Shown here one piece after another: positions 53,962 to 63,593 of a stretch of DNA of 64,000 nucleotides; positions within the stretch are counted from its first letter, which is position 1; each line of letters starts with the position of its first letter. The notes below the pieces were generated by a model. The model was not told the origin of the DNA. It did no database searches and saw only the letters and a program-made list of their open reading frames with translations. Both the position numbers and the translations under genes were made by a program. The stretch covers positions 1 to 64,000 of the forward strand of contig JBKEBQ010000007.1 in NCBI GenBank assembly GCA_047973225.1, read 5' to 3'. The stretch is from JBKEBQ01 sp047973225. GTDB taxonomy: Bacteria > Bacillota_I > Bacilli_A > Erysipelotrichales > Erysipelotrichaceae.

Positions 53962-56900
53962 ATGAATAAGCGTATTTTTGTAAGGAAAAAAGAAGCGTTT
54001 CGAATCGAAGCTACTTCGTTATTGGCAGAATTAAAATTGCATGTCGAGGGATTGGAGCATGTAGAACTCTACAATGTGTATGATATTTTTCATGCCGAAG
54101 CAAGTGATATTGATTTGTTGAAGGGAAGTGTTTTAGCAGAGGTTGTTAGTGATGAAGTGTTGGACACGGTAGATCTTAATAAACAAACATACATTGCATA
54201 TGAAAGTCTTCCAGGACAATATGATCAGCGAAGTGATAGCGCACAAGCGTGTTTAATGTTATTGAATGCGAAGGAAAACGTTGTAATCAAAAGCGGACGA
54301 TTGGTGGTATTGGAAGGTAAGCTAAGCAAACAAGATGTCGACAAGGTAAAAAGTATGCTCATCAATCCGGTTGAGATGCGAGAAAAGAATCTAGATATTT
54401 TGCAAATTGATGAAGATGTTAGTATTGCACCTACCGTATGGTTTCATGGTTTTATAACTTGGAATGAAGATGAACTATGTGCCTTCCACAAACGCGAAGG
54501 ATATGCGATGAGTCTAGACGATATACGTTTTATTCAAACATATTTTCAAAAAGAAAATCGTGATCCAAGTGAAACGGAATTGAAGGTATTGGATACGTAT
54601 TGGTCAGATCATTGTCGTCATACAACCTTTGAAACTATTTTACAATCTATCACCATTGAAGAAGGTAGGTTTCAACAACAAATTCAAAAAGCATATGATT
54701 TATTTATGGAATTACACCATAAGACAAACCGTAACGATAAGCCAATTACTTTAATGAATATGGCGACGGTTGGCGGTAAATATTTACATAAAATAGGGAA
54801 GTTGGATGATCTAGAAGTGAGCGATGAAATCAATGCTTGTAGTATTGAAGTCAAAGTCGATGTGGATGGAAAAGAAGAAGATTATTTGTTGATGTTCAAA
54901 AACGAAACGCATAATCATCCAACGGAGATTGAACCCTTTGGTGGAGCGAGTACCTGTATAGGTGGAGCGATTCGTGATCCTCTATCTGGAAGAAGCTATG
55001 TATATCAAGCGATGCGTATTAGTGGGGCAGGTGATATTTGTGCCCCAAGAGAAGAAACGCTTGCCAACAAGCTGCCGCAATCCTACATTTCAAAAACGGC
55101 AGCGCATGGATACGCTTCTTATGGAAATCAAATTGGTTTGGCAACGACGTTTGTTAAAGAATTATATGATGATGGATATATTGCCAAACGAATGGAAGTA
55201 GGAGCGGTTGTAGGTGCTGCACCGAAAGCCAATGTTGTACGTAAAAAACCATTACCTGGAGATATTATTGTGCTGCTTGGTGGTGATACAGGACGTGATG
55301 GTATTGGGGGTGCTACCGGTTCTAGTAAAGAACACAGTGAAAGTTCATTAACAAAGAGTGCAAGTGAAGTACAAAAAGGCAATGCCCCAATGGAGCGAAA
55401 ATTACAACGCTTGTTTCACAATCCTGCGTGTACAAAATTAATTAAAAAAGCCAATGACTTTGGCGCTGGGGGTGTCAGTGTTGCAATTGGTGAATTGGCC
55501 GATGGAATTCACATTCATTTGGATGCGATACCCACCAAATATGCAGGACTGAGTGGCAGTGAACTTGCCATTAGTGAGTCACAAGAGAGAATGGCTTGTG
55601 TCATTAGCAAAAACGATTATGAAAAATTTAAACGTTTGGCTTATGAAGAAAATCTGGATACCACTATTGTTGCGGATGTTTGTGAAACACCTTCGCTCCG
55701 TATGGATTTCAAGGGTGAGCGAATTGTCGATATCAAACGCGAATTTTTGGATACTAATGGTGTAAGAGCGAGTCAAAAGGTTGTGATTCGTGATGAGAGT
55801 GAGAATGAAGAAGATCCATTTGTGAATCATGAACAAGATATCTTACATAATTTAATGCAACAAAATGTGGCGAGTCAAAAAGGACTTGTCGAAATGTTTG
55901 ATGCGAGTATTGGTGCATCAACGGTGCTGATGCCTTTTGGTGGAAAATATCAGTTAAGTGAGAGTGAAGCCAGTGTGCAAAAAATAGCGGTCGATGGCTT
56001 CTGCAATACGGCAAGTGTCATGAGTTATGGCTATCATCCAAAATTATCTAAATACTCTCCTTATCTTGGAGGTGCATATAGTGTTGTCGAAGCATTAACG
56101 CGGCTAGTCAGTGTGGGAGCAAGTTATGAGCATGCTAGATTAACTTGTCAGGAATATTTTGAACGTTTGCAACAAGACCCATATAAGTGGGGAAAACCAA
56201 CACAAGCGCTGTTGGGGTTGCTTGAAGCACAAATTGCTTTTGCAACACCAGCCATTGGTGGTAAAGATAGTATGAGTGGAAGTTTTCAAGACATACATGT
56301 ACCACCAACATTAATTAGTTTTGCGATTACCACAGAGCGTGTTGAAAACATTGTTTCTAGTGAGTTTAAAAACGATAATGAATATATTTACATATTGAAA
56401 CATACGCCAAATATAGATATGACACCTCATTATGAACAATTAAAACGAAACTTCACCTTGATAAAATCACTGGTTGATAAGGGGAAAATCAAGGCGATGA
56501 TGAGTGTTAAATTTGGGGGCATTGCGGAAGCTTTATGTAAAATGAGTTTTGGAAATAAATTGGGAATCGAGATTTCAACAAGCGAAGATCTTTATAATTT
56601 CAATCTAGGAAGTATTGTTGTTTCTAGTGATACAAAACTTGAAAATGAACAATTTCTTTATTTAGGAAAAACAAGTGCATCCAGAATGTTGCATATCAAT
56701 GAAGAACTTGTTCATGTGGAAGAGGCCATCCTTGCATGGGGCAAACGTTATGAAACATTGTATCCTACAGCGGTGAATATCAAAGCACCAACTTTGGATA
56801 CACCGATTTATGCATGCAAAACCCATGAAAAATCACGAAAAACCTATGAAAAAGTAAAGGTGATCATTCCTGTTTTCCCGGGAAATAATTGTGAAATTGA

Positions 56901-57648
56901 TAGTGCACAAGCATTTCAAAGAGCTGGTGGAGATGTAGAAGTTTATATTTTTAAAAATTTAGATGTTACAGCATTGAAACAATCTATTCAAGAATTGAGT
57001 GAAAAAATTGCAAAGGCACAAATTCTGATGATTCCGGGTGGTTTTTCAAGTGGTGATGAACCAGATGGAAGTGGAAAGTTTATTGCCAATGTATTGCGAA
57101 ATGCAGATGTTGCACAAGCCATTCAAACGATGCTCGCAAACGATGGTTTAATTTTAGGAATTTGTAATGGATTTCAAGCATTAATCAAAGCGGGTCTATT
57201 GCCTTATGGTGATATTTCAAAAGTGAATGCGCATTCACCAACATTATTTAGAAATGATATCAATCGTCATGTTTCACGCATTGCAACGACGAAAATAACT
57301 TCGAATAAGTCCGCATGGTTAGCGAGTTATATGCCAAACGATACGCACGCCATTGCCGTTTCACATGGAGAAGGGAAATTTGTGGTTAGTAAAGAAGAAG
57401 CAAAACGTCTTTTTGAAAATGGTCAAATCGCCACACAGTATGTAGATGATAATGCATGTGTCAGTATGAGTGGAAAATATAACGTGAATGGAAGTGCCTA
57501 CGCAATTGAAGGTATTACCAGTCCGGATGGAAGAATTTTTGGAAAAATGGGACATAGTGAGCGTTATGAAGCAGGATTGTTTAAAAATATCGAAGGAAAT
57601 AAAGTGCAAGATATCTTCGCCAATGGTATTGCATATTTCAAAAAATAA
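53962..57648 (+). CDS. purL: Phosphoribosylformylglycinamidine synthase, single chain
   Basis: 1,228 aa, the one-chain form joining the PurS-like N-domain, the synthase core and the PurQ glutaminase. YWSDHCRHTTF is the core's ATP/substrate loop, NETHNHPTEIEPFGGAST the second, and KANDFGAGGVSVAIGELADG the third. The glutaminase (about 967-1228) has GNNCEIDSA, the catalytic Cys in LGICNGFQ near 1068 and the His in SHGEGKF. Bacillus uses separate PurS, PurQ and PurL. The fused form here is the clostridial one-chain type. Five bases separate it from purE. Confidence 0.96.
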   Translation: MNKRIFVRKKEAFRIEATSLLAELKLHVEGLEHVELYNVYDIFHAEASDIDLLKGSVLAEVVSDEVLDTVDLNKQTYIAYESLPGQYDQRSDSAQACLMLLNAKENVVIKSGRLVVLEGKLSKQDVDKVKSMLINPVEMREKNLDILQIDEDVSIAPTVWFHGFITWNEDELCAFHKREGYAMSLDDIRFIQTYFQKENRDPSETELKVLDTYWSDHCRHTTFETILQSITIEEGRFQQQIQKAYDLFMELHHKTNRNDKPITLMNMATVGGKYLHKIGKLDDLEVSDEINACSIEVKVDVDGKEEDYLLMFKNETHNHPTEIEPFGGASTCIGGAIRDPLSGRSYVYQAMRISGAGDICAPREETLANKLPQSYISKTAAHGYASYGNQIGLATTFVKELYDDGYIAKRMEVGAVVGAAPKANVVRKKPLPGDIIVLLGGDTGRDGIGGATGSSKEHSESSLTKSASEVQKGNAPMERKLQRLFHNPACTKLIKKANDFGAGGVSVAIGELADGIHIHLDAIPTKYAGLSGSELAISESQERMACVISKNDYEKFKRLAYEENLDTTIVADVCETPSLRMDFKGERIVDIKREFLDTNGVRASQKVVIRDESENEEDPFVNHEQDILHNLMQQNVASQKGLVEMFDASIGASTVLMPFGGKYQLSESEASVQKIAVDGFCNTASVMSYGYHPKLSKYSPYLGGAYSVVEALTRLVSVGASYEHARLTCQEYFERLQQDPYKWGKPTQALLGLLEAQIAFATPAIGGKDSMSGSFQDIHVPPTLISFAITTERVENIVSSEFKNDNEYIYILKHTPNIDMTPHYEQLKRNFTLIKSLVDKGKIKAMMSVKFGGIAEALCKMSFGNKLGIEISTSEDLYNFNLGSIVVSSDTKLENEQFLYLGKTSASRMLHINEELVHVEEAILAWGKRYETLYPTAVNIKAPTLDTPIYACKTHEKSRKTYEKVKVIIPVFPGNNCEIDSAQAFQRAGGDVEVYIFKNLDVTALKQSIQELSEKIAKAQILMIPGGFSSGDEPDGSGKFIANVLRNADVAQAIQTMLANDGLILGICNGFQALIKAGLLPYGDISKVNAHSPTLFRNDINRHVSRIATTKITSNKSAWLASYMPNDTHAIAVSHGEGKFVVSKEEAKRLFENGQIATQYVDDNACVSMSGKYNVNGSAYAIEGITSPDGRIFGKMGHSERYEAGLFKNIEGNKVQDIFANGIAYFKK

Positions 57649-57660
57649 GGAGGAATGAAA

Positions 57661-58380
57661 ATGAAAATGTTATATGAAGGAAAAGCAAAACAAATATTTG
57701 AAAGTGAAAATCCAGAGGAAGTCATCATTCATTATAAGGACGATGCAACAGCAGGTAATGGTGAAAAACATGGAACCATCCAACAAAAAGGAATTTTAAA
57801 TAATAAGATATCCAATATTATTTATCGTTATCTTGAAAAACATGGTGTTCCTACACATTTAATTGAGGTATTGAATGAACGTGATCAATTGTGTAGACGC
57901 GTTGATATTGTCCCTTTGGAAGTGATCGTTCGCAATGTTGTTGCTGGAAGTGCAGCAAAACGCTATAAATTAGAAGAAGGAACAGCGATCGAGCAACCGA
58001 TTCAAGAAATTTGTTGGAAAGATGATGATTTGGGAGATCCTTTGATCAATGATGATCATGCCGTTGCCTTCCATTTAGCAACACGCGAAGAATTGGCAGA
58101 AATCTATAAACAAACAGCGAAGATCAATCAATTGATGGTGAAACTTTGGGAATCTTTAGGTATTCGTTTGGTTGACTTCAAGATAGAATTTGGTAAAACG
58201 AGAGATGGAAAAATTTTATTGGCAGATGAAATATCGCCAGATACTTGCCGTTTATGGGATTTAGAAACCAATGAAAAGTTGGATAAAGATCGTTTCCGTA
58301 GAGATATGGGAAACATTGAAGAAGCATATGTAGAAATTCATCGAAGATTAGCAGCGAAAGAGGCTGATAATGCGTTTTGA
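57661..58380 (+). CDS. purC: SAICAR synthase
   Basis: 239 aa. Of three close ATGs (57655, 57661, 57667) the second is best placed behind AAGGAGG and gives the normal start MKMLYEGKAKQIFES. PLEVIVRNVVAGS and DFKIEFG are family motifs. It joins CAIR and aspartate. It overlaps purF by 11 bp. Confidence 0.95.
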   Translation: MKMLYEGKAKQIFESENPEEVIIHYKDDATAGNGEKHGTIQQKGILNNKISNIIYRYLEKHGVPTHLIEVLNERDQLCRRVDIVPLEVIVRNVVAGSAAKRYKLEEGTAIEQPIQEICWKDDDLGDPLINDDHAVAFHLATREELAEIYKQTAKINQLMVKLWESLGIRLVDFKIEFGKTRDGKILLADEISPDTCRLWDLETNEKLDKDRFRRDMGNIEEAYVEIHRRLAAKEADNAF

Positions 58381-59797
58381 GAAAGAGTATTTTTTAAGTG
58401 GAAAACTGAATGAGGAGTGTGGTGTATTTGGCGTATATAATGTGAAAGATGCAGCATCACTCACCTATTTTGGACTTCATGCCTTACAACATCGAGGGCA
58501 GGAATCAAGTGGAATTGCTACTATGTCAAGTATGGGACTCCATAGTATCAAAGGCAAGGGCTTATTGACGGATACCTTTGATAGTCAAGTGATTGATAGT
58601 TTAAAAGGTGATTATGCTTTGGGGCATGTTCGTTATGCTACAGCAGGTGGAAATCAATATGAGAATATTCAACCTGTTGTCGTAAGATCGCATCGTGGAA
58701 ATTTTGCGGTATCACATAATGGAAATATTGTGAATGCCAAAGAGTTAAAAAAACAAATGGAAGAACAAGGATCGATTTTTCAAGGAACAAGCGATTCAGA
58801 AGTAATTGGTCACTTGATTTTACGAGAACATGGAAGTTTTTCGCAGAAGCTGGATCGTGCGGTTCGTTATTTAGAAGGTGCTTTTGCATTTGTGGTTATG
58901 TGTGATGATAAAATGTATGCGGTTCGTGATAAAACGGGGTTACGACCGTTAAGTATTGCGCGTATTGATGAGGGCTATTGTGTGAGTAGTGAGTCTTGTG
59001 CATTTGATATCGTAAATGGACAAGAACCATTTGACGTACAACCAGGGGAGGTCGTTCGCATTGATAAGGATGGAATTTCAAAGCGACAATATACTGATAA
59101 AACACAACATAAAATGTGTGCGATGGAATACATTTATTTTTCACGCCCAGATAGTAGTATTGATGGTATTAATGTCCATACAGCAAGACGTTTATCGGGA
59201 AGAAAACTTGCTGAAATTGATATGCAAGCAAAGGATTGCGATGCGGATATGGTTGTTGGAGTGCCAGATTCTAGTCTGAGTGCGGCGATGGGATATGCCG
59301 AAAAAAGTGGTTTATCTTATGAGATAGGTTTAATTAAAAATCGTTATGTTGGACGTACTTTTATTCAACCAACACAGGAATTAAGAGAGCGTGGCGTAAG
59401 GATGAAGCTGAGTGCCGTTCGAGATATTGTAAATGGAAAACGTATTATTTTAGTCGATGATAGTATTGTAAGAGGAACCACAAGCAAACGGATTGTTCGC
59501 TTATTAAAAGATGCAGGGGCAAAAGCGGTTCATGTACGCATCGGTTCACCAGCAATTAGTCATCCTTGTTTTTATGGAGTAGACACTTCAACTAGAGAAG
59601 AATTGATTAGTAGTCATATGAAAGAGGAAGAAGTAAAAGATTTTATCAAAGCTGATTCACTTAAATTTTTGAGTATTGAAGATATGGAAGATGCATTTCA
59701 AACCACAAACTTGTGTGTCGCTTGTTTTAGTGGTAAGTATCCAACACCACTTTATAGTTTTCAAAAGGTGTTAGAAAAGGAGCAGGATAATGAGTAA
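58370..59797 (+). CDS. purF: Amidophosphoribosyltransferase
   Basis: 475 aa. A 16-residue propeptide precedes the catalytic C17 (EECGVFGVYN), so self-cleavage is expected. PRPP loop IILVDDSIVRGTTSK near 360. The four 4Fe-4S cysteines of the Bacillus type are seen: one in MCAMEYIYF, one in SHPCFYGV and two in NLCVACF, which makes the enzyme oxygen-sensitive. First committed step of purine synthesis, using PRPP from Prs. Confidence 0.97.
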   Translation: MRFEKEYFLSGKLNEECGVFGVYNVKDAASLTYFGLHALQHRGQESSGIATMSSMGLHSIKGKGLLTDTFDSQVIDSLKGDYALGHVRYATAGGNQYENIQPVVVRSHRGNFAVSHNGNIVNAKELKKQMEEQGSIFQGTSDSEVIGHLILREHGSFSQKLDRAVRYLEGAFAFVVMCDDKMYAVRDKTGLRPLSIARIDEGYCVSSESCAFDIVNGQEPFDVQPGEVVRIDKDGISKRQYTDKTQHKMCAMEYIYFSRPDSSIDGINVHTARRLSGRKLAEIDMQAKDCDADMVVGVPDSSLSAAMGYAEKSGLSYEIGLIKNRYVGRTFIQPTQELRERGVRMKLSAVRDIVNGKRIILVDDSIVRGTTSKRIVRLLKDAGAKAVHVRIGSPAISHPCFYGVDTSTREELISSHMKEEEVKDFIKADSLKFLSIEDMEDAFQTTNLCVACFSGKYPTPLYSFQKVLEKEQDNE

Positions 59798-60821
59798 TTC
59801 TTATAAAAAAGCCGGTGTAGATTTAGAAGCGGGGTATGCATCAGTAGAGCGCATCAAAGAACATGTGAAACGCACCCAAATTTTTGGTTCTAGCGATTCA
59901 ATTGGATCTTTTGGTGGAATGTTTGATTTGAGTGTCCTTTCTTTAAAGGAGCCCGTGCTTGTTTCGGGGAGTGATGGTGTAGGCACAAAGTTGATGATTG
60001 CGATTGATTATGATAAACATGATACAATCGGAATAGATGCAGTTGCGATGTGTGTGAATGATGTTTTGGTCCAAGGCGCAGCACCACTGTTCTTTTTGGA
60101 TTATATTGCCGTGGAAAAAAATAGTCCCACCCAAATTGAAGCCATTGTTAAAGGTGTAGCGGATGGTTGTGTACAAGCACAGTGTGCGCTCATCGGTGGG
60201 GAAACGGCGGAAATGCCGGATATGTATCAAAGTGGACATTATGATGTGGCAGGATTTTGTGTGGGTGTAGTGGAAAAAACAAAATTGCTTGATGGATCGA
60301 GGATTAAAGCGGGGGATATTTTAATTGGCATCGCATCTAGTGGATGTCATTCTAATGGTTTTTCACTAATTCGCAAAATTTTATTGAAAGATGGTAGGCT
60401 TGATTTACATACTACCTATGATGGTTTTGATAAACCACTAGGGGAAGTTTTATTAACGCCAACCAAAATTTATGTAAAAGCGATCAAACACTTATTCGCA
60501 AACAATATCGAAATCAGCGGGATGTCACACATTACCGGTGGTGGGTTTTATGAAAACTTACCTCGGATGTTGCATGGTAATCTAGGTGTCGAAATTGATC
60601 CCAGTGCGTTTCCTACACCAAAAATTTTCACATTATTAGAAACAATGGGTAATATTGAGAAAAATGAAATGTATAATATCTTTAATATGGGAATTGGTTT
60701 TGTTTTGGCAATTGATCCAAAATATAAAAATGATGTTTTATCAATGTTGCATGCGATGGATGAGAAAGCTTATGAAATTGGTCGTGTTACACAAAATGCG
60801 GGAGTTCATTTGCAGTGGTAA
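59790..60821 (+). CDS. purM: Phosphoribosylformylglycinamidine cyclo-ligase
   Basis: 343 aa. YKKAGVDLEAGYASVERIK at the N-terminus, then VSGSDGVGTKLMIA and IGGETAEMPDMY, and ISGMSHITGGGFYENL. Makes AIR. It overlaps purF by 8 bp and purN by 7 bp. Confidence 0.97.
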   Translation: MSNSYKKAGVDLEAGYASVERIKEHVKRTQIFGSSDSIGSFGGMFDLSVLSLKEPVLVSGSDGVGTKLMIAIDYDKHDTIGIDAVAMCVNDVLVQGAAPLFFLDYIAVEKNSPTQIEAIVKGVADGCVQAQCALIGGETAEMPDMYQSGHYDVAGFCVGVVEKTKLLDGSRIKAGDILIGIASSGCHSNGFSLIRKILLKDGRLDLHTTYDGFDKPLGEVLLTPTKIYVKAIKHLFANNIEISGMSHITGGGFYENLPRMLHGNLGVEIDPSAFPTPKIFTLLETMGNIEKNEMYNIFNMGIGFVLAIDPKYKNDVLSMLHAMDEKAYEIGRVTQNAGVHLQW

Positions 60822-61381
60822 AGGTTGCAGTATTTGCATCAGGGAATGGTTCTAATTTTGAAAACTTAGTAAGGAGTAATATGCAATATGCAAATATTGC
60901 ATTGTTGGTAGTGGATAAGGAAGATGCTTATGCACGTACACGAGCACAAAAATTAGGAATTCCATGTGTCTTTATGAATCCTAAACAATTTAAAAACAAA
61001 GCATTGTATGAAACTGCAATTATTAAATATTTAAAACAATATCAAATTGACTTTATTGCTTTAGCTGGCTATATGCGCTTTATTGGGGATGTTTTGTTAC
61101 AGGCATTTCCACGCGCTATTGTCAATCTGCATCCCGCCTATTTACCTGCGTTTCCAGGTGCACATAGCATTATAGAGGCCTATGAAGCAAAGGTGTCATA
61201 TAGTGGGGTAACCTTACACTATGTGGATGAAGGCATTGATACGGGTGAAATTATCAAACAAGAAAAAGTGCCTTTACATCCGAAGATGTCCTTTGGTGCA
61301 TTTGAAAGGTCTATTCACAAGAAAGAATATGAGATGTATCCAAGAGTATTAGATAGCGTGTGCAAGGAGGTAAGAAAATGA
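60815..61381 (+). CDS. purN: Phosphoribosylglycinamide formyltransferase
   Basis: 188 aa from the GTG at 60815, inside the end of purM. VAVFASGNGSNFENL, and the catalytic segment IVNLHPAYLPAFPGAHSI with the folate-binding HxD region (HYVDEGIDTG). The usual Asn before the catalytic His is kept. Uses formyl-THF from Fhs/FolD. Its TGA overlaps the purH start. Confidence 0.95.
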   Translation: MVKVAVFASGNGSNFENLVRSNMQYANIALLVVDKEDAYARTRAQKLGIPCVFMNPKQFKNKALYETAIIKYLKQYQIDFIALAGYMRFIGDVLLQAFPRAIVNLHPAYLPAFPGAHSIIEAYEAKVSYSGVTLHYVDEGIDTGEIIKQEKVPLHPKMSFGAFERSIHKKEYEMYPRVLDSVCKEVRK

Positions 61382-62907
61382 AAAGAGCATTGTTGAGTGT
61401 TTCCAATAAAGACGGAATCGTTGCCTTTGCGAAGCAATTGGTTTTATTAGGATATGAAATTATTTCCACTGGCGGAACTAAAAAGACACTTGAAGAACAA
61501 GGTGTTAATACCATAAGTATTCAAAAAGTTACAAATTTCCCTGAAATTATGGATGGTCGGGTAAAAACATTGCATCCTAATGTTCATGGCGCACTGCTTT
61601 GCGTACGAGACAATAAAGATCATGTGCAACAATTACAAGATTTGCATATTGATTATATTGATTTGGTTTGTGTGAATCTATATCCGTTTAAACAAACTCT
61701 CCAAAAAGTCAATGTAAAACATGATGAAATTATTGAGAATATTGATATTGGTGGACCAAGTATGTTGCGTAGTGCCGCAAAAAATTATGCATCGATTCCC
61801 GTCCTTGTAGACCCTAACGACTATGATGTCGTTATTAAAGAGTTGCAAAAAAAAGGAAATACAAGTTTAAAAACAAGAGAATTCTTAGCAGCTAAGGTAT
61901 TTCGTCATACAGCGAGTTATGATGCGATTATTGCGCAATATTTGAGTGAGAAAACCGAAGTGAAATTTCCTGAAACATTTACTATCACCTATGACAAAGT
62001 ACAAGCTTTACGCTATGGTGAAAATCCCCATCAAGAGGCTGCTTTTTACAAATCTGCACATCCGCAGTATGCGATTGCGAATGCGAAACAGTTGCATGGA
62101 AAAGAGCTTTCTTACAACAATATTCAAGATGCCAATGCCTGTATCGAGGTTTTAAAAGAATTTGATGAACCTTGTGCAGTTGGCATGAAGCACATGAATC
62201 CATGTGGTGTTGGTATTGGAAAGAGTATTGATGAAGCATGGGATAAAGCATATGCGGCAGATGAAACATCTATTTTTGGTGGCATTGTATCATTTAATGG
62301 CGAAGTGGAAGTAAAGACAGCTGAAAAACTATCAAAGATTTTTTTAGAAATTATTATTGCGCCTAAGTTTAGTGATGAAGCATTTACGATTTTAAGCAAA
62401 AAGAAAAATATTCGTTTATTACAACTTGATACAAGTTTAGCTTTAAATTCAACTTTAAAAGTTACCAATGTAAATGATGGCTTATTGGTGCAAGATATGG
62501 ATCTAAAAAAAGTGAGTGAAGAAGAACTAAGTTTTCCAACCAAGAGAAAACCAAGTAAAGAAGAACTTGAACAGTTGTTGTTTGCTTGGAAGGTTGTTAA
62601 ACATGTAAAAAGTAATGCGATTGTATTGGCAAAAGAGAATATGACAATCGGTATTGGAGCAGGACAAATGAATCGAGTTGGAGCAGCAAAAATCGCTCTT
62701 GCACAAGCGGGAAAGAAGGCATGTGGAAGTGTATTAGGCTCAGATGCGTTTTTCCCTATGTCAGATACCGTTGAAACAGCAATTGCAGCAGGTGTTTGTG
62801 CTATAATTCAACCAGGTGGATCTATTCATGATCAAGATTCCATTGATGTTTGTGACAAGCATGATGTTGCGATGGTATTTACGGGAATCCGTCATTTCAA
62901 ACATTAA
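61378..62907 (+). CDS. purH: Bifunctional AICAR formyltransferase / IMP cyclohydrolase
   Basis: 509 aa. ATG 61378 follows AAGGAGG; an upstream GTG frame start is inside that site. N-terminal cyclohydrolase: LLSVSNKDGIVAFA, STGGTKKTLEE, NIDIGGPSMLRSA. C-terminal formyltransferase: RYGENPHQ, KHMNPCGVG with the catalytic Lys-His, and GAGQMNRVGA. Last two steps to IMP and last gene of the operon. Confidence 0.97.
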   Translation: MKRALLSVSNKDGIVAFAKQLVLLGYEIISTGGTKKTLEEQGVNTISIQKVTNFPEIMDGRVKTLHPNVHGALLCVRDNKDHVQQLQDLHIDYIDLVCVNLYPFKQTLQKVNVKHDEIIENIDIGGPSMLRSAAKNYASIPVLVDPNDYDVVIKELQKKGNTSLKTREFLAAKVFRHTASYDAIIAQYLSEKTEVKFPETFTITYDKVQALRYGENPHQEAAFYKSAHPQYAIANAKQLHGKELSYNNIQDANACIEVLKEFDEPCAVGMKHMNPCGVGIGKSIDEAWDKAYAADETSIFGGIVSFNGEVEVKTAEKLSKIFLEIIIAPKFSDEAFTILSKKKNIRLLQLDTSLALNSTLKVTNVNDGLLVQDMDLKKVSEEELSFPTKRKPSKEELEQLLFAWKVVKHVKSNAIVLAKENMTIGIGAGQMNRVGAAKIALAQAGKKACGSVLGSDAFFPMSDTVETAIAAGVCAIIQPGGSIHDQDSIDVCDKHDVAMVFTGIRHFKH

Positions 62908-62940
62908 TAGTATATAAAACAACATCTATAGTTTTGTATA

Positions 62941-62996
62941 AATACCTCCAAAGTAGAGAGAAGGGATTCAGCCAATCTGCGTTGGAGGTGTTTTAT
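62941..62996 (+). terminator. Terminator of the purE-H operon
   Basis: ATACCTCCAA / TTGGAGGTGT outer stem with a GATT/AATC inner hairpin, then TTTTAT. Confidence 0.65.
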
Positions 62997-63281
62997 ATGT
63001 TCAATGTTATTCTATAGGAAGATCCATTTTCAGATTGTAAGGTATTGTATCAGCACAAATAAACTATATGTTTGTGTGCGAAATAACGATATTTTATAAT
63101 GGTAGAAGATGACGTTTTTTTTATATCTAGAAGATAAACGACATGACCGTGTTCTTTAGGTATTATGTAGTGGTATAATGGGATTAATGAAAAAAAGATT
63201 AAAAAAATTTAATGAAAGTCACAGATGAAATTCATGCAAGGTATGTATAAGTGAATTATAATACAGGCAAGGAGGTGGCAG
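62997..63281. other. Gap before the two-component locus
   Basis: TATAAT at 63257-63262 is the likely -10 for the PepSY gene. Nothing else is recognised. Confidence 0.5.
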
Positions 63282-63584
63282 ATGGAATTTGTTCAAAAAC
63301 ACAAAAAGAAAATTATGGCTGTTTTGATTGGGATTGTTGTTATGATAATGGGAGCTACGATATTATTGTTTCGTTCCATTGCTACACGTATAAGCTATAG
63401 TAAAGAGCAGATCATTGAAATAGCGGAAGCAGAAATAGATGGTAGTGTTGTCGAAATTGAAGTAGATCATCAACTATTTCATACCTATTATGAAATGACG
63501 ATCGTTGATGAATATACGAATGAAACAGAAGTTGTCATTGATGCAAGTGATGGAACGATTTTGAAAATCGAGCAGGATGATTAG
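63282..63584 (+). CDS. PepSY-domain membrane protein
   Basis: 100 aa. Basic start, one membrane helix (about 11-32), then a single outer PepSY domain: SKEQIIEIAEAEIDGSVVEIEVD, YYEMTIVD, TEVVIDASDGTILKIEQ. Ribosome site AAGGAGGTGG. It precedes a response regulator by 9 bp, and in similar operons such proteins modulate the sensor kinase or bind peptidase inhibitors' targets. Role inferred. Confidence 0.85.
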   Translation: MEFVQKHKKKIMAVLIGIVVMIMGATILLFRSIATRISYSKEQIIEIAEAEIDGSVVEIEVDHQLFHTYYEMTIVDEYTNETEVVIDASDGTILKIEQDD

Positions 63585-63593
63585 GAGATGGCT